Numbered from the stretch's first letter, positions 17,668-27,237 are shown. The stretch: DNA of 64,000 nucleotides from Brasilonema sennae CENA114 (GCF_006968745.1 NZ_CP030118.1:6158284-6222283); one strand, 5' to 3'. Made by a program: numbers and translations. The notes: a model not told the origin generated them from the letters alone.

Positions 17668-19038
17668 CTACCCCAAATATCCCCCTAACTCTTGCCGCAA
17701 ACGATACAAAATCGTATTTGGTTCCACTTCAGCTAAGATTTCTTTAATAACTGTACTCGCTCCCAATTGTCCCCAAGAACAGCCTTTTTCTAAATAGACT
17801 TGTGCTGCTTTTCCCACAGTATATGCTCCGTAGCCTGCGATACCAGCTTGCGTCATTGCAGTTCCCGCATAAGCAGTGATATTTATTGGGTTTTCTCCAG
17901 AAGCAATTGCAGCTGTACTCTTACCCAAACCTAACAGGAAACTGCTACCTAGTTCTCCCAGCAGTAAGCCACCAGAGCTTAATAAAATCGTTTTTAAAAA
18001 ATTTCCTGCTTCGTACCCAGTCATTGGTAAGCCGTACAGGCGTGCAAGTGAGCGAATCAAAGCTAAATCGGCAACTGTTCCGCCTAGAACATCTAACAAG
18101 GGGATGGGATTTAGTCCTACTGCTAAAGCTTTGTATTTGGTAAATCGCCAAATCAGGTCTTCTGCTTGTTGTTGGCGAAAGTCGATGGTTTTTTGGGCGA
18201 TCGCCTCTTGTGCATCTCGTGCTTGGATGAGTGCGTTTAAAGCAAGAAGCGATCGCCCCTCACGATTGAGAATTTTAAGAATTGTTTCTTTTAATTCGTC
18301 TATTTGTGGTGGTGGAGTCTCCCATTCATGTGCGACACTACCATCAGACCATTCAACCCGTACTTCCATCGGTGCAGGTTCCGCCGCCACCATCACAATT
18401 TCATCAGGTTTTAAGGGTTTTCCCTGGGGATTTCCTGCACCCAACTGTTGTAAATTATTGTAAATTGTTGTTTTGTCTGTATCTGGGTAAAGGTCTATTT
18501 TGTTGAACACCAAAATTAAAGGTTTTTGTGCTTGACGCAATTCACACAGCATCTCGTACTCAGTGCGAGTGATATCACCAGATACGACAAAGAGAATCAA
18601 ATCTGCCTGACGCACGACTTCTCGCGCCATTTGTGCCCGAGATGCACCCTCAATTTCATCTAATCCTGGTGTATCAATTAACTCCACCTGCACCTTACCA
18701 CCAGGATTCCAGCGTACAGAACGGGGGTACTGAGTCACACCGTTAAGAGGACCAGTTTGTAAAATCTTTTGTCCCAGTAAAGCATTCAACACCGCTGACT
18801 TTCCACGACTCACCAAACCAAAAACAGCAATACGAACCAGGTTATAGTCTAGTTTGTTAAGTGTCGAGGTCAAAAGTTCCAATTCTGGTTTGACCAAACC
18901 TGCTAATTGTGAGTTTGATGACGACTGTCCCGGTTTACGAAGATTTCCATACCAAGACAGCGCAAGGCTTAGACTAGCACGCGCACGGTTTAAGTGAGTT
19001 TCTTGGACGTTCTTTGACACTGGATTTATTTGAGTCAA
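17668..19038 (-). CDS. Era-like GTPase with DUF697 domain
   Basis: This 456-residue GTP-binding protein is of a cyanobacterial/plastid type with a C-terminal DUF697 membrane-associated domain. G1 is FGLVSRGKSAVLNALLG, G3 is DTPGLDE, and G4 is FNKIDLYP, with the switch strands between them. The C-terminal half has several hydrophobic stretches (VGLNPIPLLDVLGGTVADLALI and LLSSGGLLLGELGSSFLLGLG) typical of DUF697, predicting membrane association. The role is unknown; homologues are suspected in envelope or ribosome-related functions. It converges with tlyA across 28 bp. Confidence 0.85.
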   Translation of the reverse strand: MTQINPVSKNVQETHLNRARASLSLALSWYGNLRKPGQSSSNSQLAGLVKPELELLTSTLNKLDYNLVRIAVFGLVSRGKSAVLNALLGQKILQTGPLNGVTQYPRSVRWNPGGKVQVELIDTPGLDEIEGASRAQMAREVVRQADLILFVVSGDITRTEYEMLCELRQAQKPLILVFNKIDLYPDTDKTTIYNNLQQLGAGNPQGKPLKPDEIVMVAAEPAPMEVRVEWSDGSVAHEWETPPPQIDELKETILKILNREGRSLLALNALIQARDAQEAIAQKTIDFRQQQAEDLIWRFTKYKALAVGLNPIPLLDVLGGTVADLALIRSLARLYGLPMTGYEAGNFLKTILLSSGGLLLGELGSSFLLGLGKSTAAIASGENPINITAYAGTAMTQAGIAGYGAYTVGKAAQVYLEKGCSWGQLGASTVIKEILAEVEPNTILYRLRQELGGYLG

Positions 19039-19334
19039 TACTATACCAATTTTATATTTTGCGAAAAGTTTTGAGACTGATTTTGGATTGGAAACATCAA
19101 GCTAACAGCCGACTCCTAATCGCAAAATACGGGTATCGTTAGGTTTAATGGCAGGAGTGCAATCTATTGCTACAAGGTAAGTAGAAAATTAAAGATACCA
19201 AATTACCACTCATCTTGTACTGGGGTTTTTAGCGGCTAAATTTAGTCTCTATCAAATTATTCAGGAGTTTCCAAAGTTGGTTCATACTGCAAATAGTTGG
19301 TTGTTTGCATTATAGCTACGATTAGTCTGATTTG

Positions 19335-19367
19335 GAGACTGTTAGATTTTCAGTCTCGGTTTTTTTT
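19335..19367 (+). terminator. orphan rho-independent terminator
   Basis: GAGACTG-TTAGATTTT-CAGTCTC forms a perfect 7-bp stem followed by GG and eight Ts (19360-19367). It points to the plus strand, but the nearest upstream gene (17668-19038) is on the minus strand. It may end an unannotated short RNA starting in 19039-19320. The rest of 19039-19587 shows no gene; two GCGATCTGT copies follow the T run. Confidence 0.6.
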
Positions 19368-19587
19368 GCGATCTGTTTTTGCGATCTGTGTTTCTTCTTA
19401 ATTTCAGCAGAAAAATATAACGTAAGGGTGACGACTAATTTTTTTTGTTTTAGGATTATGTTTAAAGCGGCTACATTACTTGAAAATGAGGAAAAATAGT
19501 ACATCCAAATGTAAATATAGATTCATTAATGAATTTCCTTTAGTTCCCTTTTAACTTTCTACATTAAATTATTTTGAGGTTTCACAT

Positions 19588-20604
19588 ATGAGCAGCTTTC
19601 ATTCCAGGAAGGCACCAAAATGGTTGAAACATTTTATCACCAACGCCAACAATTCATTAACAGGAAAATATAATTTATATAGGGGTAAAAAACTTAATTT
19701 TTTAAAAGTCATTTTGATACTCGAAACGTCAGTTCTTCCAACAATTCTTCCTTGGGTAATCTTTTGTGGCATGTATGGATTTATTGTAACAATATTATGC
19801 AAGCGTTTTGATTTTTTTAATGGCTTCACAAATAAGAATGGTGTTCTTACAAATGCTATTTTTGCTTTCAATATTGGTTTTAGTTTGTTATTGGTATTCC
19901 GGACAAATACAGCGAATGAGCGGTTTTGGGAAGGTCGTAAACTTTGGGGTTCTTTAGTTAATGCAACTCGTAACCTGGCTCAGGGAATTTATGTAATAGT
20001 TAAAGAGAAATCACATAAAGATAAAGTTAAAAAAGAGGCAACAATTCGGCTATTAGTTGCTTTCGCTGTCGCGATGAAGTTACATCTTAGGGCAGAACCT
20101 TTGGACGAGCAGTTAGCGTCCTTAATTTCCGAAATGCAGTATTTAAAACTTAAAGAAACTCATCATCCTCCTTTACAAATTTCCTTATGGATTAGAGATT
20201 ATTTGCAGTATCAACACGAGCATAATTCTCTAGATATTTATCAGTTGACTGCCTTACATAACTTGGTGAATGAGTTAGTAGATATTTTGGGTGGCTGTGA
20301 ACGCATTTTAAAAACTCCAATGCCTTTGATATATAGTATTGTACTAAAACAATTATTATTAATTTTCTGTCTAGTATTGCCTCTTGAAATAGTCGGTGAT
20401 TTAGGTTGGTGGACTGGTATCGTTACGGCTTTTATCACGTTCATTTTATTAAGTATTGAAGAAATTGGCTCAGAAATCGAAGAGCCTTTCGGGCACGATC
20501 CCAGTGATCTACCGTTAGATGTGATTTGCAATACAATCCAACGAAATCTTGAAGAGTTAATTAGCCTCGCTCCTAGTAGTAATGAGTTTGACTGGCGAGC
20601 TTAA
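19588..20604 (+). CDS. bestrophin family anion channel (RFP-TM/UPF0187)
   Basis: This 338-residue membrane protein is of the bestrophin-like family. Bestrophins form pentameric chloride/bicarbonate channels; in photosynthetic organisms relatives sit in thylakoids and tune the proton motive force. Visible are the early membrane helix (SVLPTILPWVIFCGMYGFIV), LVFRTNTANERFWEGRKLWG (about residues 109-128), and the C-terminal IEEIGSEIEEPFGHDPSDLP hallmark (about 296-315), after two helices (LLLIFCLVLPLEIVG and GIVTAFITFILLS). ATG 19588 is natural. It stands alone between AT-rich spacers. Confidence 0.9.
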   Translation: MSSFHSRKAPKWLKHFITNANNSLTGKYNLYRGKKLNFLKVILILETSVLPTILPWVIFCGMYGFIVTILCKRFDFFNGFTNKNGVLTNAIFAFNIGFSLLLVFRTNTANERFWEGRKLWGSLVNATRNLAQGIYVIVKEKSHKDKVKKEATIRLLVAFAVAMKLHLRAEPLDEQLASLISEMQYLKLKETHHPPLQISLWIRDYLQYQHEHNSLDIYQLTALHNLVNELVDILGGCERILKTPMPLIYSIVLKQLLLIFCLVLPLEIVGDLGWWTGIVTAFITFILLSIEEIGSEIEEPFGHDPSDLPLDVICNTIQRNLEELISLAPSSNEFDWRA

Positions 20605-20666
20605 GACTATAAACTGAAAATTATCAAATCTTTAATGCGCGTAGGGGCTTGTACCCTTTATACTCC

Positions 20667-21053
20667 TTACTCAGCCTTCCTATAACCTTCAACAGCAGCA
20701 ACTGTGACATTAATAAACGGATTATCAAGCACTTCCTTAAACGCCTCAATTAATGCAGCCTCAGTAGCACTGCGTAAACGTTGCCAGGTGGTTGGCTTGT
20801 CGTGCTTGATATGGGCTATTGCTTGATTGGCGATCGCTCGCTTTTCAGGTTCAGTAGTTGGATAAGTCACAGATAGTTGATTTAGCAATTCCTGAATCTC
20901 TTTCGCTGCTTCCGCCAGATTTTGTTTTTGTTCTGGCGCGTAGTTGTGTTGAATGCCAACTTGATCGTGCTGGATGGTAACATCTCCTGTGTTGACATTG
21001 CCAGGAGCTTGATTGAAATGAAAACTATTTTGGTATTTAGAAGTTTCTGACAT
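20667..21053 (-). CDS. small partner of the NACHT protein: N-terminal Gly/Asn/Gln motif plus helical domain
   Basis: This 128-residue protein has two parts. Residues 18-37 are a Gly/Asn/Thr/Gln-rich motif (GNVNTGDVTI then QVGIQHN), and the remainder is an amphipathic helical domain (QNLAEAAKEIQELLNQLSVTYP ... AFKEVLDNPFINVTVAAVEGY). The C-terminal domain belongs to a recurrent cyanobacterial family without known function; its last hydrophobic helix could touch a membrane. The motif matches the C-terminal motif of the NACHT protein, identical at 13 of 20 positions. ATG lies 4 bp after the NACHT stop, so the two are translationally linked. I infer homotypic motif-motif recruitment between the proteins. 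Confidence 0.75.
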   Translation of the reverse strand: MSETSKYQNSFHFNQAPGNVNTGDVTIQHDQVGIQHNYAPEQKQNLAEAAKEIQELLNQLSVTYPTTEPEKRAIANQAIAHIKHDKPTTWQRLRSATEAALIEAFKEVLDNPFINVTVAAVEGYRKAE

Positions 21054-21057
21054 AGTT

Positions 21058-23850
21058 TTAATCCTTGTTATTTAGTTGGTTGTGCTGAGTTCCAATTTGA
21101 TTTCCGTGGATATTGACATCTCCTGTGTTGAGGTTGCCTACACGTTGAATGATGTAAGTTGACGATTTAGAAGTTTCTGATTTGGTTTTTATTTCCTCCT
21201 CAACTGGGGGAGAATGAAAAATTTTATGGTTATAAAACTTGCAACGCTCTTGAATTTCTAAAATAAGATCTTTCATCTCATATATTGCAACTAATAGTAA
21301 ATTTTGCATTTGAGGTATAAATTTACTTTCTACAACTTCTTCTACTTGTACAGGGTTACTAGAGACTAATGATTCTTCATATAAAACAGAATTGATTAAG
21401 CGATTTTTCTTGATTTGTTCCAATGCAATTAAGCGATTTTTCTTGATTTGTTTCATTACATCAATAGCACTTGAACAAATAGATGATTCTTCATCGTTTA
21501 AAGCAGAAATCAGAGCATCTGTTATTAACTGATTGCTATGGTTTACTTCAGCAAGTTCTCCTAAAGCAATTACAGCACTCTGACGAACATCTGAATTTTC
21601 ATCATTCAAAGCTTTAATTAAATGCTCTAATACCTGCTTACAATGCATCTTTCCTAATGCTTTGACTACATTAGAACGCACAAAAAATTTTTCATCCTTT
21701 GATGCTTGTATTAACGCATTAATTACCTTGTCATCACGGAATTTACTTACAGCTTCTGCCGCTCTAGAACGTACAAAAGCTTTTTCATCATTAAGTGCTT
21801 TAATTAAGGGAGTAATTACCGTATAACTGCGAAATCTTCCTAATGCTTCAACTACACCAGAGCGCACAAAGTAATTTTCATCTTCTACAATTTTGAATAA
21901 AGCACAAGCTTCTGCATCCGAACCTATATTTCCTAATGCCAAAGCAGCATGATAACGTATCCTAAAATCTTCATGTTTTAATGCTTTTAACAAGAACGAA
22001 ATCGTTTGATTAAATAGCTCTTCTCCTAGTACTGCCTGTGCTTGGTAATTTCGGGGCTTTAAATATTGATCAGATCCTTTCTTGTTTATTAAGTTTTTAT
22101 CATTGAGCAATTTCACTAAATTCAAAACTACCACATCAGATGATTCTATATTTTCTAACTCAGAAGCTATTCTTTCACAAAGAATATGATTATTATAATC
22201 TTCGTAAAATTTAGCTTGATTCCACTCTGCAGTATGTTTGTCTTCCCATTCCAGCAACTCAGACATTAGCTGATCGTCACCGATACATGATAAAGCTTCA
22301 GCTAAACTATAAACATTGTCATAATCTCGATTATCCCGTGCTTGCTGCAATGGCGATCTGGCTTGTTCAGAACGAGTCATTCCCAAAAGTTCAATCTTAA
22401 GTCTTTGGTTAACCTCCAACCCCAAAACCAACCCCACTGTCTTCTCCTGAAACTCCTCCTTCACCTCCCCCGCTAACCGCGCACCTAACATCAAATCCAC
22501 ATTCAACGCTAACTGCACCACCCGCACCGCCTGCGCTTCTTTGTCCACCAACGCCAACATCAGTGCTAGAGGTTCTGTCCACTTCAAATAATTGAGATAA
22601 TCCCGTTTCAACTTCTCATTACTAATTTTGGGAAGCTGCTGGAGTAAACATTCTGCCGCGTAATATTCCTGAAGCAGCTGGTGACGAAACTCTATTTGCT
22701 GATTGCTGGCAATCTGGATTAAATGGTGCTTGAGCAAATCCTCTAACCATTCTCTCGCCCGACTCGCAGGATAATCAACTTTACCTTCAAGGAACTTCGT
22801 GAAAATTGCTTGCGCTTCTTGCCTCTCAATCGTGACTCGCAACTCTGTAGGCGTTTCTGCCTGCATCATCGCAAACGCCAAATGCTGCAATAACTCCTGC
22901 CACCAGCGGCGCGACTCACCAGAAACCGGGACATCATCTTTGATTTTGCCGTCATAACTCTGGGCAAAGCAGCGAAACACTAAACCCAAATTCGGTGGAA
23001 CATTGCCCGTTATTTTAAATAACTCACACAGCATCCATAGCAGCAACGGCGTTTGCCCGAACTCCCGCAATCTTCCACCCAACCGCCGCAGCATTTCCTC
23101 ACCTTGTTCTGGCAAATAGGCGCGGACAAACTCCTGCATCTGTTCTTCTGTCAACGGCTGCATTTCCAGCTTTTTCTTAATCCCCAAATCACCACCTACG
23201 CCCAAATCCCGCGTGGTGAAAATCATTGGTGTGTGCGGGTAATTCTGGCAAAAGGTTTTTAACTCTCGCCGTGCATCTTCATTGGGTAACTCGTTGAGTC
23301 CATCCAGCAGCAGCAAAAATTGCCCCTGTCGCAACCAAGTTTTTAAAGTTTCGCTGTCAAAGGTTAAGTTGGGATCGTGGCGCAAGAGGAAGTTTTGAAT
23401 AAGCTCAAGGACAGAGGTGTTGTATTGACGGAGTTCTACTAGTATGGGCGTTGCAGTTGTTGGGGAGATTGCTGAGTCCTTCGGACACGCTTGGCGAACG
23501 TTTCGCTTCGCTTCACTCGCAATGACAGAATTTTCCGCTTCTTCCAGCAATAGCCGTGCTAAAGCTGTGGACTTCCCAGAACCTGGTCTTCCGACAAGTA
23601 GCACATGAGTTTCAGAATATTTACGTAATCCTTCCTGCACTGGGAGGCGTTCTGTTTTCTCTGGTGTTTCGCGTTTCTCCTGCTGCTGAGGCTGTACCGT
23701 TTGCACCATTAAGCCAAAATCAAAAGGCGACGCTACACTTTTAGGCTGTACTGGTTTAGACCCTTCCACATCCGTGATGGTGTACAAGCTCCACCAATAA
23801 TGGTAAGCATTACACACAGATTGCAGGTATTTTTGAAAATCTGCGCTCAT
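21058..23850 (-). CDS. NACHT NTPase with HEAT repeats and C-terminal motif
   Basis: This 930-residue STAND-type NTPase is a class that in bacteria includes antiphage sensors. Residues 1-30 form a short conserved N-terminal helix (FQKYLQSVCNAYHYWWSLYT). The Walker A is GRPGSGKST (87-95), and the Walker B LLLLDGLNELP (179-189) is followed by IFTTRDLG (sensor 1). The winged-helix/arm region includes FRHQLLQEYYAAE. From about residue 630, at least five HEAT repeats follow (IRYHAALALGNIGSDAEA, VRSGVVEALGRF, VRSRAAEAVSKF, VRSNVVKALGKM, VRQSAVIALGEL). The C-terminus ends with a 20-residue Gly/Asn/Gln motif (905-924). Residues 107-133 look like a translated repeat insertion between the Walker A helix and the next strand. 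No enzymatic effector domain is fused. Confidence 0.88.
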   Translation of the reverse strand: MSADFQKYLQSVCNAYHYWWSLYTITDVEGSKPVQPKSVASPFDFGLMVQTVQPQQQEKRETPEKTERLPVQEGLRKYSETHVLLVGRPGSGKSTALARLLLEEAENSVIASEAKRNVRQACPKDSAISPTTATPILVELRQYNTSVLELIQNFLLRHDPNLTFDSETLKTWLRQGQFLLLLDGLNELPNEDARRELKTFCQNYPHTPMIFTTRDLGVGGDLGIKKKLEMQPLTEEQMQEFVRAYLPEQGEEMLRRLGGRLREFGQTPLLLWMLCELFKITGNVPPNLGLVFRCFAQSYDGKIKDDVPVSGESRRWWQELLQHLAFAMMQAETPTELRVTIERQEAQAIFTKFLEGKVDYPASRAREWLEDLLKHHLIQIASNQQIEFRHQLLQEYYAAECLLQQLPKISNEKLKRDYLNYLKWTEPLALMLALVDKEAQAVRVVQLALNVDLMLGARLAGEVKEEFQEKTVGLVLGLEVNQRLKIELLGMTRSEQARSPLQQARDNRDYDNVYSLAEALSCIGDDQLMSELLEWEDKHTAEWNQAKFYEDYNNHILCERIASELENIESSDVVVLNLVKLLNDKNLINKKGSDQYLKPRNYQAQAVLGEELFNQTISFLLKALKHEDFRIRYHAALALGNIGSDAEACALFKIVEDENYFVRSGVVEALGRFRSYTVITPLIKALNDEKAFVRSRAAEAVSKFRDDKVINALIQASKDEKFFVRSNVVKALGKMHCKQVLEHLIKALNDENSDVRQSAVIALGELAEVNHSNQLITDALISALNDEESSICSSAIDVMKQIKKNRLIALEQIKKNRLINSVLYEESLVSSNPVQVEEVVESKFIPQMQNLLLVAIYEMKDLILEIQERCKFYNHKIFHSPPVEEEIKTKSETSKSSTYIIQRVGNLNTGDVNIHGNQIGTQHNQLNNKD
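23452..23532. repeat. in-frame dispersed repeat inside the NACHT domain
   Basis: This stretch encodes SVIASEAKRNVRQ...SAISPTT, the recognisable translation of a palindromic repeat (TCCTTCGGACACGCTTGGCG and TTTCGCTTCGCTTCACTCGC on the plus strand). It splits the normal step from the Walker A helix (ALARLLLEEAE) to the strand PILVELRQYN. It keeps the frame and adds about 27 residues. Confidence 0.65.
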
Positions 23851-24126
23851 GCAGGAAGTTGACTGATTAATGACTGATGTTATTTCCTATATCTTTTATA
23901 GCGTTTTATTTTAAGGTTGATACAAATGCATAGTAAGGAGCAGGGGGAAAGAATTAGAAACAAATTATTTGTATCAAATGTTTCGTGAAACGGTATTAGA
24001 AAAATTATAAAGAAAGCATTCCAATGGTGTGAAAGTATGCGAGCATCTTGCTCGCGTACTATGACAAGCCACCAATATGCTCGCAGTGCATCTGGCATAA
24101 AGAGCGAACATTTGGCATGCTGTCAA

Positions 24127-24336
24127 TTATAAATTCTCCAAATCAACCTCAAAGGTTTGTCCTCCCAGCGTCACCTTGTCGCCTGATACTAATTTCCGTC
24201 CTCGTCGGGTTTCAACTGTATTATTAACTTTGACATCGCCTCCTTGAATGAGTAGCTTAGCTTGCCCACCAGTTGGTGCGATACCCACGAACTTTAAAAA
24301 CTGGTCGAGTTTAATTGTGCTGGCGCTTGTGTCCAT
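24127..24336 (-). CDS. S4-domain RNA-binding protein (YbcJ-like)
   Basis: The 69 residues form almost only an S4 RNA-binding domain: IKLDQFLKFVGIAPTGGQAKLLIQGGDVKVNN followed by RRGRKLVSGDKVTL. The length and layout match YbcJ-type minimal S4 proteins, suspected to bind structured RNA or ribosomes. It lies 12 bp downstream of the aldehyde dehydrogenase gene and is probably co-transcribed with it. Confidence 0.85.
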   Translation of the reverse strand: MDTSASTIKLDQFLKFVGIAPTGGQAKLLIQGGDVKVNNTVETRRGRKLVSGDKVTLGGQTFEVDLENL

Positions 24337-24348
24337 AAATCCAATAAC

Positions 24349-25845
24349 CTAACTACGATTATCTATTTGAGCACGCTGCAAACTTCCAGAGAAGTCCACG
24401 TACACAGTCTTCCATTCTGTAAACACATCCAAAACAGCAGAACCAGCTTCCCGGTGTCCGTTTCCAGTTTGTTTGACACCACCAAAGGGCAAATGAACTT
24501 CTGCACCAATCGTAGGACCATTGATATAAGTGATCCCGGCTTCAATATCGCGCATAGCGGCGAAAGCGCGGTTGACATCGCGGGTGTAGATTGAAGAAGA
24601 AAGACCGTAGGGAGTGTTGTTGAGGATGGCGATCGCCTCTTCAAATGAACTCACCTCTATCACCGCCACCACAGGTCCAAATATCTCTTCACAAGCGACT
24701 CGCATCTTGGGAGTGACTTGATCAAGAATAGTCGGTTGAAAAAAGTAACCGTGTTGTAATTCTCCCTCAGTTGCGATTTCTCCACCAATCAAGACTTTTG
24801 CACCTTCTTCACGAGCAATATCCAGATACTTGCGCACCCGTTGAAGTTGCGTTTCGTTAATAATTGGACCTATATCAGTGTTGGGATCAATTCCTGCGCC
24901 CAAGCGTAACTTACTAGTGCGCTCTTTAAGCATAGCGGTAAATTTCTCTTTGATGTCGCGGTGCAAAATCAGGCGACTTGTAGCAGTACATCTTTGCCCA
25001 GTTGTTCCAAAAGCCCCCCAAACTGCACCCTCAAGAGCAAGTTCTAAATCTGCATCTTCCATTACAATTTGAGCATTTTTACCGCCCATCTCCAAACAAA
25101 CTCGCTTGTGAGTGCGTCCGCAAGTCGAGGCGACAAAAGCACCCGTCTCAGAAGAACCCGTAAAAGATACCAAGTCAACATCAGGATGTTCAACTAAAGC
25201 TTTTCCCGCTTCTTGTCCCACCCCATGCACCAAATTGACAACACCTTCAGGAAAACCAGCTTCTGCAAAAATCTCAATAAGTTTCGTTGCACAAGCGGGG
25301 GTATCCTCAGCGGGTTTGAGGATAACAGTATTACCGCATACCAAAGCTGGCATCATTTTCCAGCAGGGAATAGCGACTGGGAAATTCCACGGAGTGATCA
25401 GGGCGCAAACTCCAACGGGTGTTCTTACCGTCATCGCGAATTTGTTGGGCATTTCTGAAGGTGTTGTTTGCCCAAACAATCGTCGTCCTTCACCAGCATT
25501 GTAAAAAGCGCAATCAATACCTTCTTGAACATCTCCCCGTGCTTCCGTCAGGGGTTTACCCATTTCCCGACTCATGATTTGGGCGAGTTCTTCTTTGTAT
25601 TTTTGTAAAAGTTCTCCCACTTTATGGATATATTCTGCTCTTGCTGGCGCGGGGACAAGTCGCCAACTGCGGTATCCCTTGCGGGCTGCTGCGACTGCAT
25701 TGTCAACATCAACTGCTGCAGAACGCGGGAAAGTCGCAACAACTTCCCGGCTATCAGCAGGGTTACGACTTTCTAGGGTGTCAACACAAGCAGCATTCAC
25801 CCATTCAGCGGCGATGTAATTGCGACAAGTCAGGGGAGTGATCAT
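24349..25845 (-). CDS. NAD(P)-dependent aldehyde dehydrogenase
   Basis: This is a 498-residue aldehyde dehydrogenase. ITPWNFPVAIPCWKMMPALV binds cofactor; VSFTGSSETGAFV is the nucleotide-binding turn. LEMGGKNAQIVMEDADL holds the general-base Glu, and FGTTGQRCTATSRLILH holds the catalytic Cys. EEIFGPVVAVIEV and LPFGGVKQTGNGHREAG complete the family. It resembles aminoadipic-semialdehyde-type (ALDH7-like) enzymes, but the substrate is uncertain. ATG 25845 (MITPLTCRNYIAAEW) is preferred over an in-frame upstream start at 25887 because GGAGG at 25858-25854 lies at proper distance. The S4 gene follows 12 bp later. Confidence 0.9.
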   Translation of the reverse strand: MITPLTCRNYIAAEWVNAACVDTLESRNPADSREVVATFPRSAAVDVDNAVAAARKGYRSWRLVPAPARAEYIHKVGELLQKYKEELAQIMSREMGKPLTEARGDVQEGIDCAFYNAGEGRRLFGQTTPSEMPNKFAMTVRTPVGVCALITPWNFPVAIPCWKMMPALVCGNTVILKPAEDTPACATKLIEIFAEAGFPEGVVNLVHGVGQEAGKALVEHPDVDLVSFTGSSETGAFVASTCGRTHKRVCLEMGGKNAQIVMEDADLELALEGAVWGAFGTTGQRCTATSRLILHRDIKEKFTAMLKERTSKLRLGAGIDPNTDIGPIINETQLQRVRKYLDIAREEGAKVLIGGEIATEGELQHGYFFQPTILDQVTPKMRVACEEIFGPVVAVIEVSSFEEAIAILNNTPYGLSSSIYTRDVNRAFAAMRDIEAGITYINGPTIGAEVHLPFGGVKQTGNGHREAGSAVLDVFTEWKTVYVDFSGSLQRAQIDNRS

Positions 25846-26084
25846 GATATACACCTCCGGATTTGAGATGCACTGGAACATTTGCACCAGTTTCGCTTGA
25901 TTTATCGGTTGTAGTCAAGTCACACCTCAGGGTAGTGAACTAAAGGCAAAACGACATCTTATCTATTTTTATCTCACAAGTGCATAAGTCACTTTCCGTT
26001 GCACCTATTAAGAATGTAGAAGGAAGACAAATCAGCTTAACTTTCTTTCTCAATCATACCTAAAAAAATTACATGATACCTCAT

Positions 26085-27173
26085 ATGAAACCTCGCAGAG
26101 CAATATTTGCTCTAGTTCCGCTTGCTCTTTTACTTAACAGTTGTGGTCGTGATTTTCCCTCAGTTAAAAATGTAGGAAAAATGGCTGATACGTTGGATAA
26201 AACATCCTCAAATATAGCTGATGACATTTATAACTCTTGCATAACAAGAACGAAATACATGTCTTTTCTGGTAGCTCCACCCTCTGGAGCAGATCGAAGC
26301 TCATCAGGTCCAGTACGAAAGCGAGAAGAAGAAGAAACAATTTGTGAGAATTCCAACAGACCGGCTGTCAATAATGTTAAACAAGCAAACTCTGTTCTTG
26401 TAGAATATTTAAAAGCTTTGGGTAAAATTGCTAGCGGTGATACTGTATCTTTCGATAAAAACTTTGATGCTCTTGGTGAATCACTCAAGAATTTAAAAAT
26501 TCCGCAATCTAACGGAAAACTCTCTAGTTTAAATAACTCTGATGTTGACGCTGGCATAAATATTGCCAAATTTATTACCAATGCATTCACAAGGGAATTT
26601 CGCCGCGAAAAGTTAAAAAAAGCAATTGTGTGTACCGATAAAGATATACAGACTTATATTGGTGCAACATCTGGTGTAAAAGATTTAGCCTCTAACGAAC
26701 CTGCAAAAGGAGGCTTAACAGGACTTACACAACAGGCTTATGTTAACGGAATTTTGAAAGCAGAAGAGCTAGAAATTCGAGAGTACGTTGTTAATTACAT
26801 AGGTGGGGTTACAGCAGTTTACCAGGAACGACCTCTAGATTTCATCACGCTAGAAGAAAACTATAACAAGGCTATGGATTCTATCAGAAGTAGAAGAGAT
26901 GCTGCAGAAAACTATGTAGAACTACTTCAGAAAATAGCGAAAATGCATAGCGATCTGAAAACGGAGTTTCAAGGTAAAGGTAAAGATCAGCTCGATGATG
27001 CCCAGTTACCAAACTATTGTCAAGACCTTTACACACCTAAGGCAGATAAATCAGTGACTAAAGAAAAAGCAATTAGATACGATGAGGAGGAAATCAAAAA
27101 TGTTGGAAAAATAGTATCTGAATACGAAAGAAGCTTAGAACCTTTAATTCAAAAAATGCAGAAAGGTTTATAA
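26085..27173 (+). CDS. lipoprotein of unknown family
   Basis: The 362-residue exported protein begins MKPRRAIFALVPLALLLNSC, a lipoprotein signal with Cys at the lipobox (LNSC), so it should be anchored to a membrane on the periplasmic side. The mature part is polar and mostly helical, with heptad-like stretches (AMDSIRSRRDAAENYVELLQ and KNVGKIVSEYERSLEPLIQK). Paired Cys residues occur in NSCITR, ICENSN, IVCTDK and NYCQDLY. No known domain was recognised. An in-frame ATG at 26073 is less likely. A small coiled-coil gene follows 64 bp downstream with its own ribosome binding site. Confidence 0.7.
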   Translation: MKPRRAIFALVPLALLLNSCGRDFPSVKNVGKMADTLDKTSSNIADDIYNSCITRTKYMSFLVAPPSGADRSSSGPVRKREEEETICENSNRPAVNNVKQANSVLVEYLKALGKIASGDTVSFDKNFDALGESLKNLKIPQSNGKLSSLNNSDVDAGINIAKFITNAFTREFRREKLKKAIVCTDKDIQTYIGATSGVKDLASNEPAKGGLTGLTQQAYVNGILKAEELEIREYVVNYIGGVTAVYQERPLDFITLEENYNKAMDSIRSRRDAAENYVELLQKIAKMHSDLKTEFQGKGKDQLDDAQLPNYCQDLYTPKADKSVTKEKAIRYDEEEIKNVGKIVSEYERSLEPLIQKMQKGL

Positions 27174-27237
27174 CTTAAATTTGTGTCCGAAAAAGTTTCA
27201 TTCTTACTCACAGTTTTAATATAAAAGGAGATGTAAT

